Assembly (NCBI GenBank): GCA_018853935.1
Contig: JAAOMR010000131.1
Coordinates: 30,245-94,244, forward strand
Length of the DNA stretch: 64,000 nucleotides
Direction: 5' to 3'
Source: Acidithiobacillus ferrivorans
GTDB lineage: Bacteria; Pseudomonadota; Gammaproteobacteria; Acidithiobacillales; Acidithiobacillaceae
In this document: positions 8,783-17,607 of the stretch, one piece after another
Layout of the letters: each line of letters starts with the position of its first letter
Numbering within the stretch: position 1 is the first letter of the stretch
Notes under the pieces: generated by a model
What the model was told of the DNA's origin: nothing
The model's input: only the letters and a program-made list of their open reading frames with translations
The model's database searches: none
Program-made: the position numbers and the translations under genes

Positions 8783-9793
8783 TCAGGCCACCTGTATCTG
8801 GATCGTTTCGCGTGAAACCTGCATGGTCAGAATTGCATTGGCACCCCCCGGTCCAATAGCTTTTAAGTAGTCGTCCATATTTTTGACGCGCACAGTCCAG
8901 TACCGGAAGCCATCGATAACCACCGGGTTTTTTGAGACAACCCCTTTGACGCCAGTGATCTGTCGCAAACAGAATTTAATTCGATCTCTGGCGTCATAGC
9001 GTTCAGGAGGTTGGTAGGCACAGCCGATGCGGCGTAAGGAGCAAAGCTCTTTAATGCTCTCAAGATAAAACCCTTGCGCGCCGATGATCGGACCAAAATC
9101 AGCGTTTGGTGGAAAGACTAGCAGGCCCACATCGAGACACATATGCGCCCGGAAAAAAGCGGGCTGGAGAAAGGATAGAGCGTGCATGGCAGCCAAATAC
9201 AGAAATCTTGAGTCAGACCGGGTACCTATGTATTTTGCGCCAGCGCGGAGATGCGGGTTTACGTTTTCGCGCCATTCGTGGTGCAGCAACTCCCGGCAAG
9301 ACACGAGGTAAGTGTCGCCCACCATTAATCCCTGTGGGCCCTGCAGAGTGCTTGGCACCACAATGTCTGAGCCTAGTGCCAATGCATCACTGGACAGCAT
9401 GTAGAACCCTTCATCGAAATATTGAGTGACCCTGGCCATTACCACGCGCCAGTTTGTGATATCGCGCGACAAATAAGATTCCACGGCATTTGAGAGATAT
9501 TCTTCCGTCAAACGCAACGGATCGTTTAGTATTTCAAAATCCGTGAACCCGTCTTGGGCCAACTGATAGCGCATAACGCGCACGACCACTTCGCCGCGAT
9601 CCACGGTCACTTGTGCGTTCACGAAAACCCCTTGGGCGAGGTAGAGGTTTTCAATCGCGGCCGAGAGCACCTGGAGCACGCTGGGGATGTCTAGCTGGAC
9701 AGTGTGCGCATACTCTGAAATGGCATGGATTGCGTCCTGGCCTCTGACATCAATGGCTTTGCCATCACTATCGCTGTAGTCAGCCAGATTCAT
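8783..9793 (-). CDS. Divergent NusA-like transcription factor
   Basis: The 336-residue protein reads like a degenerate NusA from end to end. Residues about 30-95 resemble the NusA N-terminal domain (VLQVLSAAIENLY, then NAQVTVDRGEVVV). Residues about 115-205 resemble the S1 domain and its exit (RAGAKYIGTRSDSRFLYLA, compare the LxxSRTxPxFLxxLF signature). Then come two KH-like segments: GPIIGAQGFYLESIKE, and a final one with AIGPGGANAILTMQV, close to the NusA AIGxGGQNVRLA motif. NusA binds RNA polymerase and RNA during pausing and antitermination. The start is the ATG one base after the upstream stop codon, so it is translationally coupled to the sigma/ParB-like gene. The family call rests on my reading of the motifs. 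Confidence 0.65.
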   Translation of the reverse strand: MNLADYSDSDGKAIDVRGQDAIHAISEYAHTVQLDIPSVLQVLSAAIENLYLAQGVFVNAQVTVDRGEVVVRVMRYQLAQDGFTDFEILNDPLRLTEEYLSNAVESYLSRDITNWRVVMARVTQYFDEGFYMLSSDALALGSDIVVPSTLQGPQGLMVGDTYLVSCRELLHHEWRENVNPHLRAGAKYIGTRSDSRFLYLAAMHALSFLQPAFFRAHMCLDVGLLVFPPNADFGPIIGAQGFYLESIKELCSLRRIGCAYQPPERYDARDRIKFCLRQITGVKGVVSKNPVVIDGFRYWTVRVKNMDDYLKAIGPGGANAILTMQVSRETIQIQVA

Positions 9794-9794
9794 C

Positions 9795-11210
9795 TTATGG
9801 AACGGGACCAAAAAGCAACGGAAAAGCGTTCACGTCACGACCTATACGTGCTGCTTCCTGTTTTGGTTGAGGCGTTGCAAGCCGGGTTGCAGCCAGTTTT
9901 GCAAACAGGGTCTGTGCAGATTTTGCAAACGAACCACTCCAAATATCCGGTTCATCCGCCCGTCTTGTTTGTGATTTCCGTAGCAGCTTTCGTGCTTCCG
10001 CTGCGGAAAGGTATGGGATGAAAAATGCAGGGAACCCTCCGTAACTGGCCAATTTAACCAGCACAGATTGCTGGTCACCCGACAGGAAAGACAGCGAAAC
10101 GGCTACATCAGCATTCATGCGTCCCTCCTTCTGGAGCCGCCGTAGTTGAGGATGCGACCATGGTCGATGAACCAGGTCCCCTGACAGGATATGCGGTGCG
10201 GAAGCACGAGCCTCCATACTACATGCAGCCTGCCTTAACGCCTGAAGATTCGCTGCAGTGGAATGGCGTAATGCCGACGCGGGCGGTGTCACCACGCGAA
10301 CAGTGGATAGCCCCAACTGGCGCATGGCCATGACGCGAATCGCTCCGTCAACGATTTTAAGATCAGGGGTCACGGTGACCGGCGTTATTTGGCCTAGTTG
10401 ACGAATAAGAATTGCCATGTGCTGTACTGAAGGGTGATCAAGTTCCACATAAGGGTCCAGAAATTCCAGTTGATTCAGACTGACACGCAGGCTGCTGCCG
10501 GCGTCGTGAGGCTGACTGAGGTTCATACAATCTTCTGCATAGCACTGGCTGCTTATCGGGTCCAGGTGCTCGCCGGTAAGGTGGTCTTCGCATTGTGATT
10601 CTATCTGTGTGATGCGTTTTTGCGTCAGGCGATTGGTGGTAGCCATGTCTGAGATAGTGATTATTGCTTGAGATCCTGTTTCCGAGGCTGCGGCGGAGTG
10701 CAGTAATTGCTGGTGAACTGGCAGATTGGACGCGCTAAGCGGTTCCGCCGCAATAGCAGATCTGGCCAGTGCAATCCTGAATGCGTTTTCAACCGTATCG
10801 GAATCTTTGTCAATATCATGCCCCTGATGGAGCCGAGACTGTGCCTGGATGGATTCCGCAACCTCAACCTCGCTGAAGTCTCTGATTGGGGCACCATCCG
10901 ATTCATTGTGATACATGCCCTGCAAATAACTATCGAGTTTGCTGGCGAAGTAGGTGACGAACAACGCACTGGATGCATGGGTTGGGTCGTATTTCTGCAC
11001 ACACTGATGGTAAACCAGCGCAGCATCCTGCTTGATATCTTCCATGGATGTAATGCTGGTTTTCACAAAGGCTCTTATGTACCAATTGAATCGGCGTTCT
11101 TTGGTTTTTGTCCGTGTTTGGCGCATGGCTAATACAATCCTCAATGCGTCTTCAAAAGGCGGGACATCTTGCTGTATTTTGCCAAGTTTATGTTCTTTAG
11201 AGCGTAACAT
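9795..11210 (-). CDS. Sigma-70-like / ParB-domain fusion protein
   Basis: The 471-residue protein appears to join three parts. Residues about 40-105 resemble sigma-70 region 2 (MEDIKQDAALVYHQCVQKYD, then FVTYFASKLDSYLQ, compare DLxQEGxxGLxxAVxKFD...FxTYAxxxI). Residues about 190-215 resemble the region 4 helix-turn-helix (TTNRLTQKRITQIESQ, compare LSRERVRQIE). Residues about 250-320 match a ParB/Srx-type N-terminal domain (HPSVQHMAILIRQLGQITPV, IVDGAIRVMAMRQLG). A C-terminal helical part follows. The ATG overlaps the end of the DnaC-like gene by 14 bases and the NusA-like gene follows after one base. It could be a promoter-specificity factor of the element or a partition regulator with decayed sigma parts. 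The ParB part is the surest. Confidence 0.6.
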   Translation of the reverse strand: MLRSKEHKLGKIQQDVPPFEDALRIVLAMRQTRTKTKERRFNWYIRAFVKTSITSMEDIKQDAALVYHQCVQKYDPTHASSALFVTYFASKLDSYLQGMYHNESDGAPIRDFSEVEVAESIQAQSRLHQGHDIDKDSDTVENAFRIALARSAIAAEPLSASNLPVHQQLLHSAAASETGSQAIITISDMATTNRLTQKRITQIESQCEDHLTGEHLDPISSQCYAEDCMNLSQPHDAGSSLRVSLNQLEFLDPYVELDHPSVQHMAILIRQLGQITPVTVTPDLKIVDGAIRVMAMRQLGLSTVRVVTPPASALRHSTAANLQALRQAACSMEARASAPHILSGDLVHRPWSHPQLRRLQKEGRMNADVAVSLSFLSGDQQSVLVKLASYGGFPAFFIPYLSAAEARKLLRKSQTRRADEPDIWSGSFAKSAQTLFAKLAATRLATPQPKQEAARIGRDVNAFPLLFGPVP

Positions 11211-11928
11211 TTTCGCAGCTCCCGTGTGCCAAATGACTTTGATATTGTTTAGCGGTGCTGAGCCCACGACAGCTGACCATCGTTGGCAAATTGTGGTCGT
11301 GCCGCACTTTGGTCACCGCCTTGATAAATTCCGCACTGTAATCGGACGCAAGGTCGGCACGCTCTGAAAAATCATCAATGCAGAGCAGGCGTGCTCCGGT
11401 ATACGTCGGGAATAACTCGCCAGATAATTTGTAAGACCAGGTTTGCCGCAATTGTCCGAAGTTGATAAAAATCGGCGGAGCTTGCATGCGCCCTGGGCCG
11501 TCGTCCAGTTCAAGGCATAATTTGGCGATCGCCGACAAGGTCAGGGTCTTGCCGGAGTTCGGCTCCCCCACCAACACCAGGTGGTCGTAGGTGGATCGGC
11601 GGTTTAGCCAGTTGAGGATGCTGGCGCGGTCCATCCCTTTAGCGGCAAGCCCAGTATCCTGCAAGCCTACCTGCAAATAGCGTTCTGGTATCCCTATCTT
11701 TCGTAGGGCCGCCGCTTTGCGCCGGCTTTCGATCGCCTGGCTTTCCGCCAGTGACTGTCTGGCGAATTCTTCTCGATGGCAGGCTGGGCATCCGCCTGGC
11801 ACCCAGTGCCCGGCCACCATAATATCGGTGGACCGGTAGCCGCCATGATCGGCACATTGACCGATTTGTTGTCGTGTCATCATGGGGGAATGGTGCTGAA
11901 CCTGTAGGGTGTTGCTTATCAGTCTCAT
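11197..11928 (-). CDS. DnaC/IstB-like AAA+ helicase loader
   Basis: This ATPase probably loads the replicative helicase at the element's origin. An N-terminal metal-binding segment (CADHGGY...CPACHREEF) precedes RKIGIPERYL, a typical DnaC/DnaI phrase. Walker A is GEPNSGKT (near residue 125) and Walker B is LLCIDDF (near 185). At 243 residues it has the usual length. The start follows AAAGGAGGCATTCATT. It lies directly downstream of the initiator-like gene, the same order as the O-P or DnaA-like/DnaC pairs of phages. It is separated from that gene by about 30 bases. Confidence 0.85.
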   Translation of the reverse strand: MRLISNTLQVQHHSPMMTRQQIGQCADHGGYRSTDIMVAGHWVPGGCPACHREEFARQSLAESQAIESRRKAAALRKIGIPERYLQVGLQDTGLAAKGMDRASILNWLNRRSTYDHLVLVGEPNSGKTLTLSAIAKLCLELDDGPGRMQAPPIFINFGQLRQTWSYKLSGELFPTYTGARLLCIDDFSERADLASDYSAEFIKAVTKVRHDHNLPTMVSCRGLSTAKQYQSHLAHGSCENVTL

Positions 11929-11959
11929 AATGAATGCCTCCTTTTGCCGCTTGCAAATA

Positions 11960-14338
11960 TTAGCGATTAACGCAGGCCGATTTCAGCTGACCGGAATCTA
12001 TCGCCCGATAATAAACGGTTGGATAGTTTTCCTTCAGGAATTCATCGCATGTGGTCAGATGCGCGTTGACGACCTTGCGAATGCTGTCGGCATCGATGCC
12101 CTCCGCCGCGAGCGTGTCGCGCAGAATTTGGATGCTGGCGGTGGCGCGCTGATTGTCCACCGGGTTGACGTCCGCAGGCTGGTAGCCAGCCTGGACCGCG
12201 GCTGGTCCAAAATTGTTTTTCTGCTCGCTGGTATTGATCAGCGATTTCCACGCGGAGAGGGTGTTGTCCTCCAGGATTTTGCCAACATCAAACCCCTTGT
12301 CTAACCAGTCATGAATACGGGTTAATGCGGTCTGATAGAAAGCCTCGGTGAATGCTCCGCTGGAGTGACGGTGTCTCATGTAGTTTCCCCATTGTGTGGC
12401 CCACGCCACCCTGCCGCAGGCGGCTATTGCCGTATCAAGCAGGCTTGCAGGTGAGGAGTTGGCTGCCAAATTTTTGTTATCCGTTACTGGCGTGACGGGA
12501 GAAGATACGACCGGAGCGGATGCCAGTTTGTCTGCATATTTGGCCACCGTCTGGCGTATAGCTTCCGATGCCGTTTCCGCAGGGTACTGAGAGAAGAACG
12601 CACTGGCTATGCGTGCTACGCCCAGATCGAAAGGGAGGATATCCCGTCCAGCGAGATAGAGACGAACCCGTACATATCTGGTCCACAAATCTGGATCCAT
12701 ACCCTGCGGGCATAAATCAGCACTGGCCTCCGTATCCGTAACGTACCGGCGATATGGTTTGTACTGGCCTCGCTCGTTTTTTCTGCTGAGGCAGTTGGTG
12801 AAGAAGATCATGGTATTTTTCTTGCGTTTTGCGCCGTTGTCTTCACTCCAGCTCGCCAGCCCGCGCATCTCGCTCAGCACGTCCATTTCGGAGTAGTTTT
12901 CCTGGTGTCGGCGGAACAGTGCGGGGAGTATGGCGAAAGGTGTTGCGCTTCCCCGCTGCGCGCAATAGAGCAGGGGCACATCTTCGACGGCGTCTTGCAG
13001 GGCGCCGACTGCTGCCGACACCGCTTTTCGGGTTTTCTTGTTCAGCCTGGTCTCTGCTGCCGTGGTGCTGGGCTCCATGGTGATAGCGGGGTCTCGGCTG
13101 TCGTTGGTTGTCAGGGATGCCGTTGTGGTTTCGTCCAACGCCGGCGAAGCCCTTGTAGGTGCTGATTCGGGTTGTGTAATCTGGCTCGACGCTGCCTCCG
13201 GACTTGCCGGTTCGGCACCGATCATGTCCCAAAACGTTTCATCCAGTTCAGGTCGATCTGCAAACCAGTCTGGTTCTTTGCTCGTGGGTGAGCCTTCAGC
13301 AATCTGGTCACAATCGTCTTCTGTAGTGGTAGCACCCAAACCAAAGAGGATGTCCATGTCGAGTATTTCGCTTTCGTCAGTGGTGGTGGGAGTGGCCGTG
13401 TGGAGTGGTGCGGTGATGTCCTGCGAGCCTGTGTTTTGTAGAAAATGTTTTTCTTCGTTGTTGGACGTGGTTCCTCGTGGGGTCCCACTCGGTGTTGTAG
13501 TTAAAACAGAAGAAGAATCACGCTGATTATCCTTGTTGTAGTTATTACTACTACGTCGCGAAGTTGCGCACGCCACGGCTTCAGGCTGGCGTAACGTGAC
13601 AACCGCGCTTCCTGGAAGGCAAACGTTCACTGCAGTTGGTGATAACATACTGAATACCGGTGGATTTTCGATATAGTCACGGGCGCGTCCAAGGGGTGTC
13701 ACGTGACGGGCTGAGGATGGCATCACGTGACAATTTAAGGGGTTTGTCGCGTGACCATCCGCTCCCATCCCTGCTTGTGGTGCGCCACCACCGGTCACGT
13801 TACCACTCTGATTCTGGTTTTCCCCTCCTGCCGGGGTGGTGCCAGGATCGCCACCGTCGGTTTTGCGTCTTGCTTTGGTCACGTGGCCAGTCTTGTCCCC
13901 TGCTTTTTTCTTTCGTGCGCGAGATTGGCGCTGCCGGTTGGCGTCGTTTTCTCGACGCTGGTTCAGATTTCGGAGATCGTCGGAGAACCTGGAAAGAACC
14001 GCATACATCGAGAGTATTGGTCTGCATACATAGTAGCCATCCGGGGTGCGTTCGAGCGGGCGAAGCAGTACCTCACGCTGCCTTTCCCACTGGTCCTGGT
14101 CCAGCCGTGCCGCGTGGCGCAAGGCATCCTCGTCGCCTGGATAGACGCCGTATGGGACGTCGAAAGGGTTAGGGTAGACGTTGCCGTTTGCCAGCATACG
14201 CATGCCTGCCCCATTAACGTCGTTGTTTTGACCATTGTAGATGCGGCTTGTGACTTCAATCAGCCGCATGCCGACCCGTGGACCAAGGAGGTCTTCTATG
14301 TCGTTTGGCATGTCCTGCGGGGTGAATAATGATTGCAT
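11960..14338 (-). CDS. Large replication initiator-like protein with disordered linker
   Basis: The 792-residue protein starts at the ATG after CAGGAGTACGACAAC. The first 150 residues, ending in YVCRPILSMYAVLSRFSDDL and an Arg/Lys-rich helix (RQRSRARKKK), resemble the N-terminal domain of phage replisome-organiser proteins (DUF1376-like). Residues about 160-440 are low-complexity, rich in Thr, Ser, Asn, Gly and Asp, and encoded by DNA that holds several copies of GTCACGTGAC-type palindromes. The C-terminal 330 residues form a second globular region of unknown fold. With the DnaC-like gene next to it, replication initiation is the best inference. Iterons inside the initiator gene recall the lambda O gene. 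The long linker is unusual. Confidence 0.65.
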   Translation of the reverse strand: MQSLFTPQDMPNDIEDLLGPRVGMRLIEVTSRIYNGQNNDVNGAGMRMLANGNVYPNPFDVPYGVYPGDEDALRHAARLDQDQWERQREVLLRPLERTPDGYYVCRPILSMYAVLSRFSDDLRNLNQRRENDANRQRQSRARKKKAGDKTGHVTKARRKTDGGDPGTTPAGGENQNQSGNVTGGGAPQAGMGADGHATNPLNCHVMPSSARHVTPLGRARDYIENPPVFSMLSPTAVNVCLPGSAVVTLRQPEAVACATSRRSSNNYNKDNQRDSSSVLTTTPSGTPRGTTSNNEEKHFLQNTGSQDITAPLHTATPTTTDESEILDMDILFGLGATTTEDDCDQIAEGSPTSKEPDWFADRPELDETFWDMIGAEPASPEAASSQITQPESAPTRASPALDETTTASLTTNDSRDPAITMEPSTTAAETRLNKKTRKAVSAAVGALQDAVEDVPLLYCAQRGSATPFAILPALFRRHQENYSEMDVLSEMRGLASWSEDNGAKRKKNTMIFFTNCLSRKNERGQYKPYRRYVTDTEASADLCPQGMDPDLWTRYVRVRLYLAGRDILPFDLGVARIASAFFSQYPAETASEAIRQTVAKYADKLASAPVVSSPVTPVTDNKNLAANSSPASLLDTAIAACGRVAWATQWGNYMRHRHSSGAFTEAFYQTALTRIHDWLDKGFDVGKILEDNTLSAWKSLINTSEQKNNFGPAAVQAGYQPADVNPVDNQRATASIQILRDTLAAEGIDADSIRKVVNAHLTTCDEFLKENYPTVYYRAIDSGQLKSACVNR

Positions 14339-14969
14339 GTTGTCGTACTCCTGTTGCATCAAATGGTGAGCCTGCCGGGCTAACTTTTTGCCCTGGAACT
14401 AATGTATGTCTAACCGGGAAACCAGATTGATGTGTGAGGCTGTCACGTGACGAGAGGTAGAAAAGACTGGGCTTTTCTTTCGGTGCGCGGCAGAATTGTG
14501 TCGTCGAGGTAGTAACGTGACACTTGCGGAAGACCCAAAAAAAACACCCCCCGAAGGAGGTGCAAGCGAAACAGGTGCCTTCACGCGGCTTTGCGCCGGG
14601 TGTAGGGGATATGCAACTCAGGATTGATGCGCAGCCAGGCGGCGCGGTCCACAGGGAGTGGGGACTGACGCCCCGTTTGCAGGTTCACAAAAGTGCCGTG
14701 ATAGGTCACGTGACCATAACGCAACAGCTGCCAGAGTATGTTCAGTCCGGCATTTGCCAACGTTGGGTTAATGAACAGGTCTTGTCGGCTCAGGCTTTCG
14801 GCCAGCGAGCACGAGGGGGTGTCATCGTCATCTTTGGATTTGACCAAGATTTCCGGATAGAGATCGGCAATGCAGGGGAGCCAGTTTTTGCCTGCGGGGC
14901 GATATCCGAGCACTGCTTGGCCGTCGGCGGACCGATTGCCAAAGTCGAGCCAGTAGTCTGTCACGTGAC
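13591..14969. repeat. Cluster of GTCACGTGAC-type palindromes (candidate origin or operator array)
   Basis: Exact copies of GTCACGTGAC lie at 13698-13707, 14442-14451, 14705-14714 and 14960-14969. One-base variants lie at 13591 (GTAACGTGAC), 13722 (ATCACGTGAC), 13746 (GTCGCGTGAC), 13794 (GTCACGTTAC), 13878 (GTCACGTGGC) and 14512 (GTAACGTGAC). The cluster covers the linker-coding part of the initiator gene, its promoter region and the end of the thiF gene. Further copies elsewhere are at 19772, 21649, 21803, 26808, 42166 and 51321. An exact 10-mer would be expected less than once in 64 kb by chance. Confidence 0.75.
14536..14563 (-). terminator. Rho-independent terminator after the PRTRC operon
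   Basis: On the minus strand CACCTCC-TTC-GGGGGGTG forms a stem followed by eight T, 18 bases past the thiF stop. It separates the PRTRC operon from the replication operon. Confidence 0.85.
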
Positions 14970-15360
14970 GCACATACAGTCTGTTGATCTGTTTACGCGC
15001 GGCGGCATTATCAACGCAGCCGAGAATAAACTTTACACCGCGCGAGAAGCCCAGATCGCTTGCGAGGCCTTGGTGAGCGTTCCAGTCCAACCCATATAGC
15101 AGGTTGAGCCGATGGATTAAAACCGTGGCCTTGCTGGCCCCTATCTCGTGTGGCATAAAGAGCTGGCGCACAACATTCGATTCGGACACGGTGTCAGGAT
15201 CTATTGCGGTGACCTGCAACCCCGGGTGACCAAAGGCGCGCAGTGCGAGATGCAGTCTGGCCAGGCCATTTAGCACATGGGAGCCCGTGCCTCCAGCACC
15301 GATCACAACCATGGAAACCCGCCGATCTGTGCGGGCCAGTTGAAAAACGTGCTGGTTCAT
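14581..15360 (-). CDS. PRTRC system ThiF family protein (E1-like)
   Basis: This 259-residue protein has the E1/ThiF/MoeB adenylation fold. VVIGAGGTGSHVLNGLAR (residues about 17-34) is the nucleotide-binding glycine loop, AIDPDTVSESNVVRQLF is the characteristic acidic strand plus Arg, and FILGCVDN follows. A Cys in DTPSCSLAESLSRQDLFIN stands where E1-like enzymes carry their catalytic Cys. There are no CxxC zinc pairs. It is the last gene of the PRTRC (ParB-related, ThiF-related cassette) operon, and its ATG overlaps the end of the PRTRC-A gene as ATGA. The substrate is unknown. Confidence 0.85.
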   Translation of the reverse strand: MNQHVFQLARTDRRVSMVVIGAGGTGSHVLNGLARLHLALRAFGHPGLQVTAIDPDTVSESNVVRQLFMPHEIGASKATVLIHRLNLLYGLDWNAHQGLASDLGFSRGVKFILGCVDNAAARKQINRLYVRHVTDYWLDFGNRSADGQAVLGYRPAGKNWLPCIADLYPEILVKSKDDDDTPSCSLAESLSRQDLFINPTLANAGLNILWQLLRYGHVTYHGTFVNLQTGRQSPLPVDRAAWLRINPELHIPYTRRKAA

Positions 15361-15959
15361 GATGTCCACCAACGAGACGCATCAACATCTAGGTACCGTC
15401 CTTGGCCGAGACAGAGGCGTGCAACAATCTCTGGCGCGACTTGCTGAACGAGACCAACGACCACGGCCAATTTAATATCATGGTTGTCGTCTTGGTTGTC
15501 CGTTGAAGAAAAAAAAGCACGGTCATGCCCGTGGGAGTGGATATCCAATAACCACTCTCCTCTTTTCCAGTCGTCGTAAGCATGCGTCACGGTGGCCTGC
15601 GAACTGCTGCCCTCAAATCGCCCTGGTTCCAGAGTGTCTGGCGACGACAGGCGAAAATCCTGGCGGGATTCACAGGCTGAATCCTGACGCGCCAGGCGGA
15701 CGAACGACGCGATGGCTGTCTGGATGGCTTCCCTGGGCAGCTGCAAGGAAAAAATTGGCGGCAATGCACCGAAAGGCAGCGGCTTCTTTGGCGGAGAAGG
15801 GAGATCGTGAACCGTTGCATGCAGCCATGGGGTACGGATTTCCCGCCAAAGGCCATTGTTGGCCAACAGGTAGCGGACACCCATAAGGGTGCCAGCGGTA
15901 AACTCCAGAGGTTCGAGTGCGCCAATCAGCGGTACACCCACAACAGGAATAGGTAGCAT
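15357..15959 (-). CDS. PRTRC system protein A (JAMM-motif metalloprotease-like)
   Basis: This is a 200-residue cytoplasmic protein. The phrase WLLDIHSHGHDRAFFSSTD matches the JAMM/MPN+ pattern HxH-x7-S-x2-D, so a zinc-dependent isopeptidase or protease activity is possible. The usual upstream Glu could be supplied by LEFTAGTLMG near the N-terminus. The start has AGGAGT eight bases upstream. The position directly before thiF and after PRTRC-B is the standard order of the cassette. An E1-like enzyme next to a JAMM protein recalls bacterial ubiquitin-like systems, but no conjugation substrate is evident. Confidence 0.8.
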   Translation of the reverse strand: MLPIPVVGVPLIGALEPLEFTAGTLMGVRYLLANNGLWREIRTPWLHATVHDLPSPPKKPLPFGALPPIFSLQLPREAIQTAIASFVRLARQDSACESRQDFRLSSPDTLEPGRFEGSSSQATVTHAYDDWKRGEWLLDIHSHGHDRAFFSSTDNQDDNHDIKLAVVVGLVQQVAPEIVARLCLGQGRYLDVDASRWWTS

Positions 15960-15969
15960 AAAGGGACTC

Positions 15970-16680
15970 CTAGTGAAAAAGAGAACTGAATGGATTTACT
16001 TCGATGAATCGTTTTGCAGGGATTGCCGAACCGGGGTGCTTCGCCAGCCAGTTCCATAAGGCATAATCGCCGCCGGGGTAGGTGGTGGTCTGAGTATTGG
16101 GGTGCGTGAAAATGGATCCGAAAAACGCGTCCTCAAAGGCTGTGGCAGTATCGGGCGAAATTACATCCGGAAATGGAGTTGACCCGACACAAAGTTCACC
16201 AGTATTAGACATGTTGAAGTACGGTGGGCGGTACAGCATGGTGGTTGGTGTTGGCCTGACGTTTTCCTTCATGGCGAACACGGAAAACTTATTATTTGCC
16301 CGTCGCATAAATATCAGCGGTGGGTGTTTTACCCGAACAGTCGTCGCTTGTTCCTGTGAAGCTGAAGCCAGGTCCTTATTGAGCATGACCCAGACCGTGC
16401 GTTCATGCGACGGCAACCACCAGATCATGGATCTGGGATTTGCTGAAAAAGCCAGCACACGTTCCGGCATGAACTGCAAGGAAGAATGGGACAGATGATT
16501 GAAAATCTCTTCCGTAAACGTCCTGGTGACCACCTTCCCGGGCATATAGACACCGTCCTCCCGGACGCGATGGGCAATAGCCACCATGTGCTGGTGTGGC
16601 GTGTCGTCCTGGTACAAGAGAACGGCATGTTTCAGGTGGTAGGTTTTGTCACTGCTGAGGTTCGGTGTAACGGTGATCAT
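15970..16680 (-). CDS. PRTRC system protein B
   Basis: The 236-residue protein starts at the ATG in GGAGGCATTGGATGATC and overlaps the end of the F gene by 32 bases. It contains LKHAVLLYQDDTPHQHMVAIAHRV near the N-terminus and a conserved-looking centre, VKHPPLIFMRR and YFNMSNTGELCVGSTPFPD. These fit PRTRC protein B by position and size. Its function is unknown. I see no catalytic motif apart from one conserved-looking Cys in GELCVGS. Confidence 0.75.
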   Translation of the reverse strand: MITVTPNLSSDKTYHLKHAVLLYQDDTPHQHMVAIAHRVREDGVYMPGKVVTRTFTEEIFNHLSHSSLQFMPERVLAFSANPRSMIWWLPSHERTVWVMLNKDLASASQEQATTVRVKHPPLIFMRRANNKFSVFAMKENVRPTPTTMLYRPPYFNMSNTGELCVGSTPFPDVISPDTATAFEDAFFGSIFTHPNTQTTTYPGGDYALWNWLAKHPGSAIPAKRFIEVNPFSSLFH

Positions 16681-17539
16681 CCAATGCCTCCAAAATGGTG
16701 GTGACGCAATAATTAAAAAGCGCCATAAGATTGAGAAAATTTTTGACGTAGGCGGCAATGAATGCCCTATTGTCATCGGTAACCGCGCAGATGAGCATCG
16801 GGTAAAAGCCGCTACTTTCAACTATACTGTTGACCGTATCGTCAATAGCGATCTCATTGATCAGCGAACTATCAAATGGGGTGACAACCGCCGAAAAGGT
16901 TTGGCCTTTAAAACACGCCGAACCAGACTTAGAATGGAGATGTTTGCGCTCAGCAAGTAATTTTTTAGGGTTCAGGTGAGGCGGGAAACACTCAGGAAAC
17001 CAGCTCGGTAATTTCGCCAGATTGCCTGAAAAACACCATAGTGGCGCTTCCAGTATGACCTGTTTGTAATCCAGCGGTGCATCTGACTCACCATCTTCAT
17101 TTTCAAAATTTTCAAAGCCTTCCAGGTACATTTCGATGTTATCCCTGCAGAATGATGGAGAAATAGCATCGATGTGTGGTGAAACCGCGTTGAGAACGGT
17201 GGTGATGATCTGTGCTTCAGGAAGTCGCTTGATCAACTCCCGAAAATCTACGGTGAGCACTTCGCTAAACGCAGCGCCCACGGCTGAATCCATAATGAAA
17301 CCTCCTTTGTTTTTTAACTCCAAAGGTTCACGATCATACTGGTCGACAAGAGAATCCAGATGTTCGGCCATCGTGATAGGACCAGTACCGCTGAGGGTGA
17401 TATGACCCAACAAAAACGGATAATCATTCACGTCGATGGAAAACTCCTGCAGGAACGCCGACAAATCAAACTGTTCCTCCTGACTATGGATACGTAGTGG
17501 CACATTTGTAGGAAGAATGGGGATCTGTCCCAATTCCAT
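16649..17539 (-). CDS. PRTRC system protein F
   Basis: The 296-residue acidic protein starts after AAGGAGGTCCTT. Composition and position (between C and B) identify it as PRTRC protein F. It carries an acidic patch (FENFENEDGESDAP) in the middle and a hydrophobic stretch near the C-terminus (NFLNLMALFNYCVTTI) that is more likely a buried helix than a membrane segment. No enzymatic motif is recognised. Its end overlaps the start of gene B, which suggests translational coupling. Confidence 0.7.
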   Translation of the reverse strand: MELGQIPILPTNVPLRIHSQEEQFDLSAFLQEFSIDVNDYPFLLGHITLSGTGPITMAEHLDSLVDQYDREPLELKNKGGFIMDSAVGAAFSEVLTVDFRELIKRLPEAQIITTVLNAVSPHIDAISPSFCRDNIEMYLEGFENFENEDGESDAPLDYKQVILEAPLWCFSGNLAKLPSWFPECFPPHLNPKKLLAERKHLHSKSGSACFKGQTFSAVVTPFDSSLINEIAIDDTVNSIVESSGFYPMLICAVTDDNRAFIAAYVKNFLNLMALFNYCVTTILEALDDHRYTEPQQ

Positions 17540-17559
17540 AAGGACCTCCTTGATGAATA

Positions 17560-17591
17560 AAAAACGCCAAGTCCTTGCGGAGTTGGCGTTG
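17560..17591 (-). terminator. Terminator or attenuator inside the PRTRC operon
   Basis: On the minus strand ACGCCAA...TTGGCGT is followed by TTTTTATT. It lies between gene C and gene F, only about 20 bases before the F start codon. It probably reduces expression of F, B, A and ThiF relative to ParB, E and C. Confidence 0.75.
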
Positions 17592-17607
17592 GAATCGGTG
17601 GGCGTCA

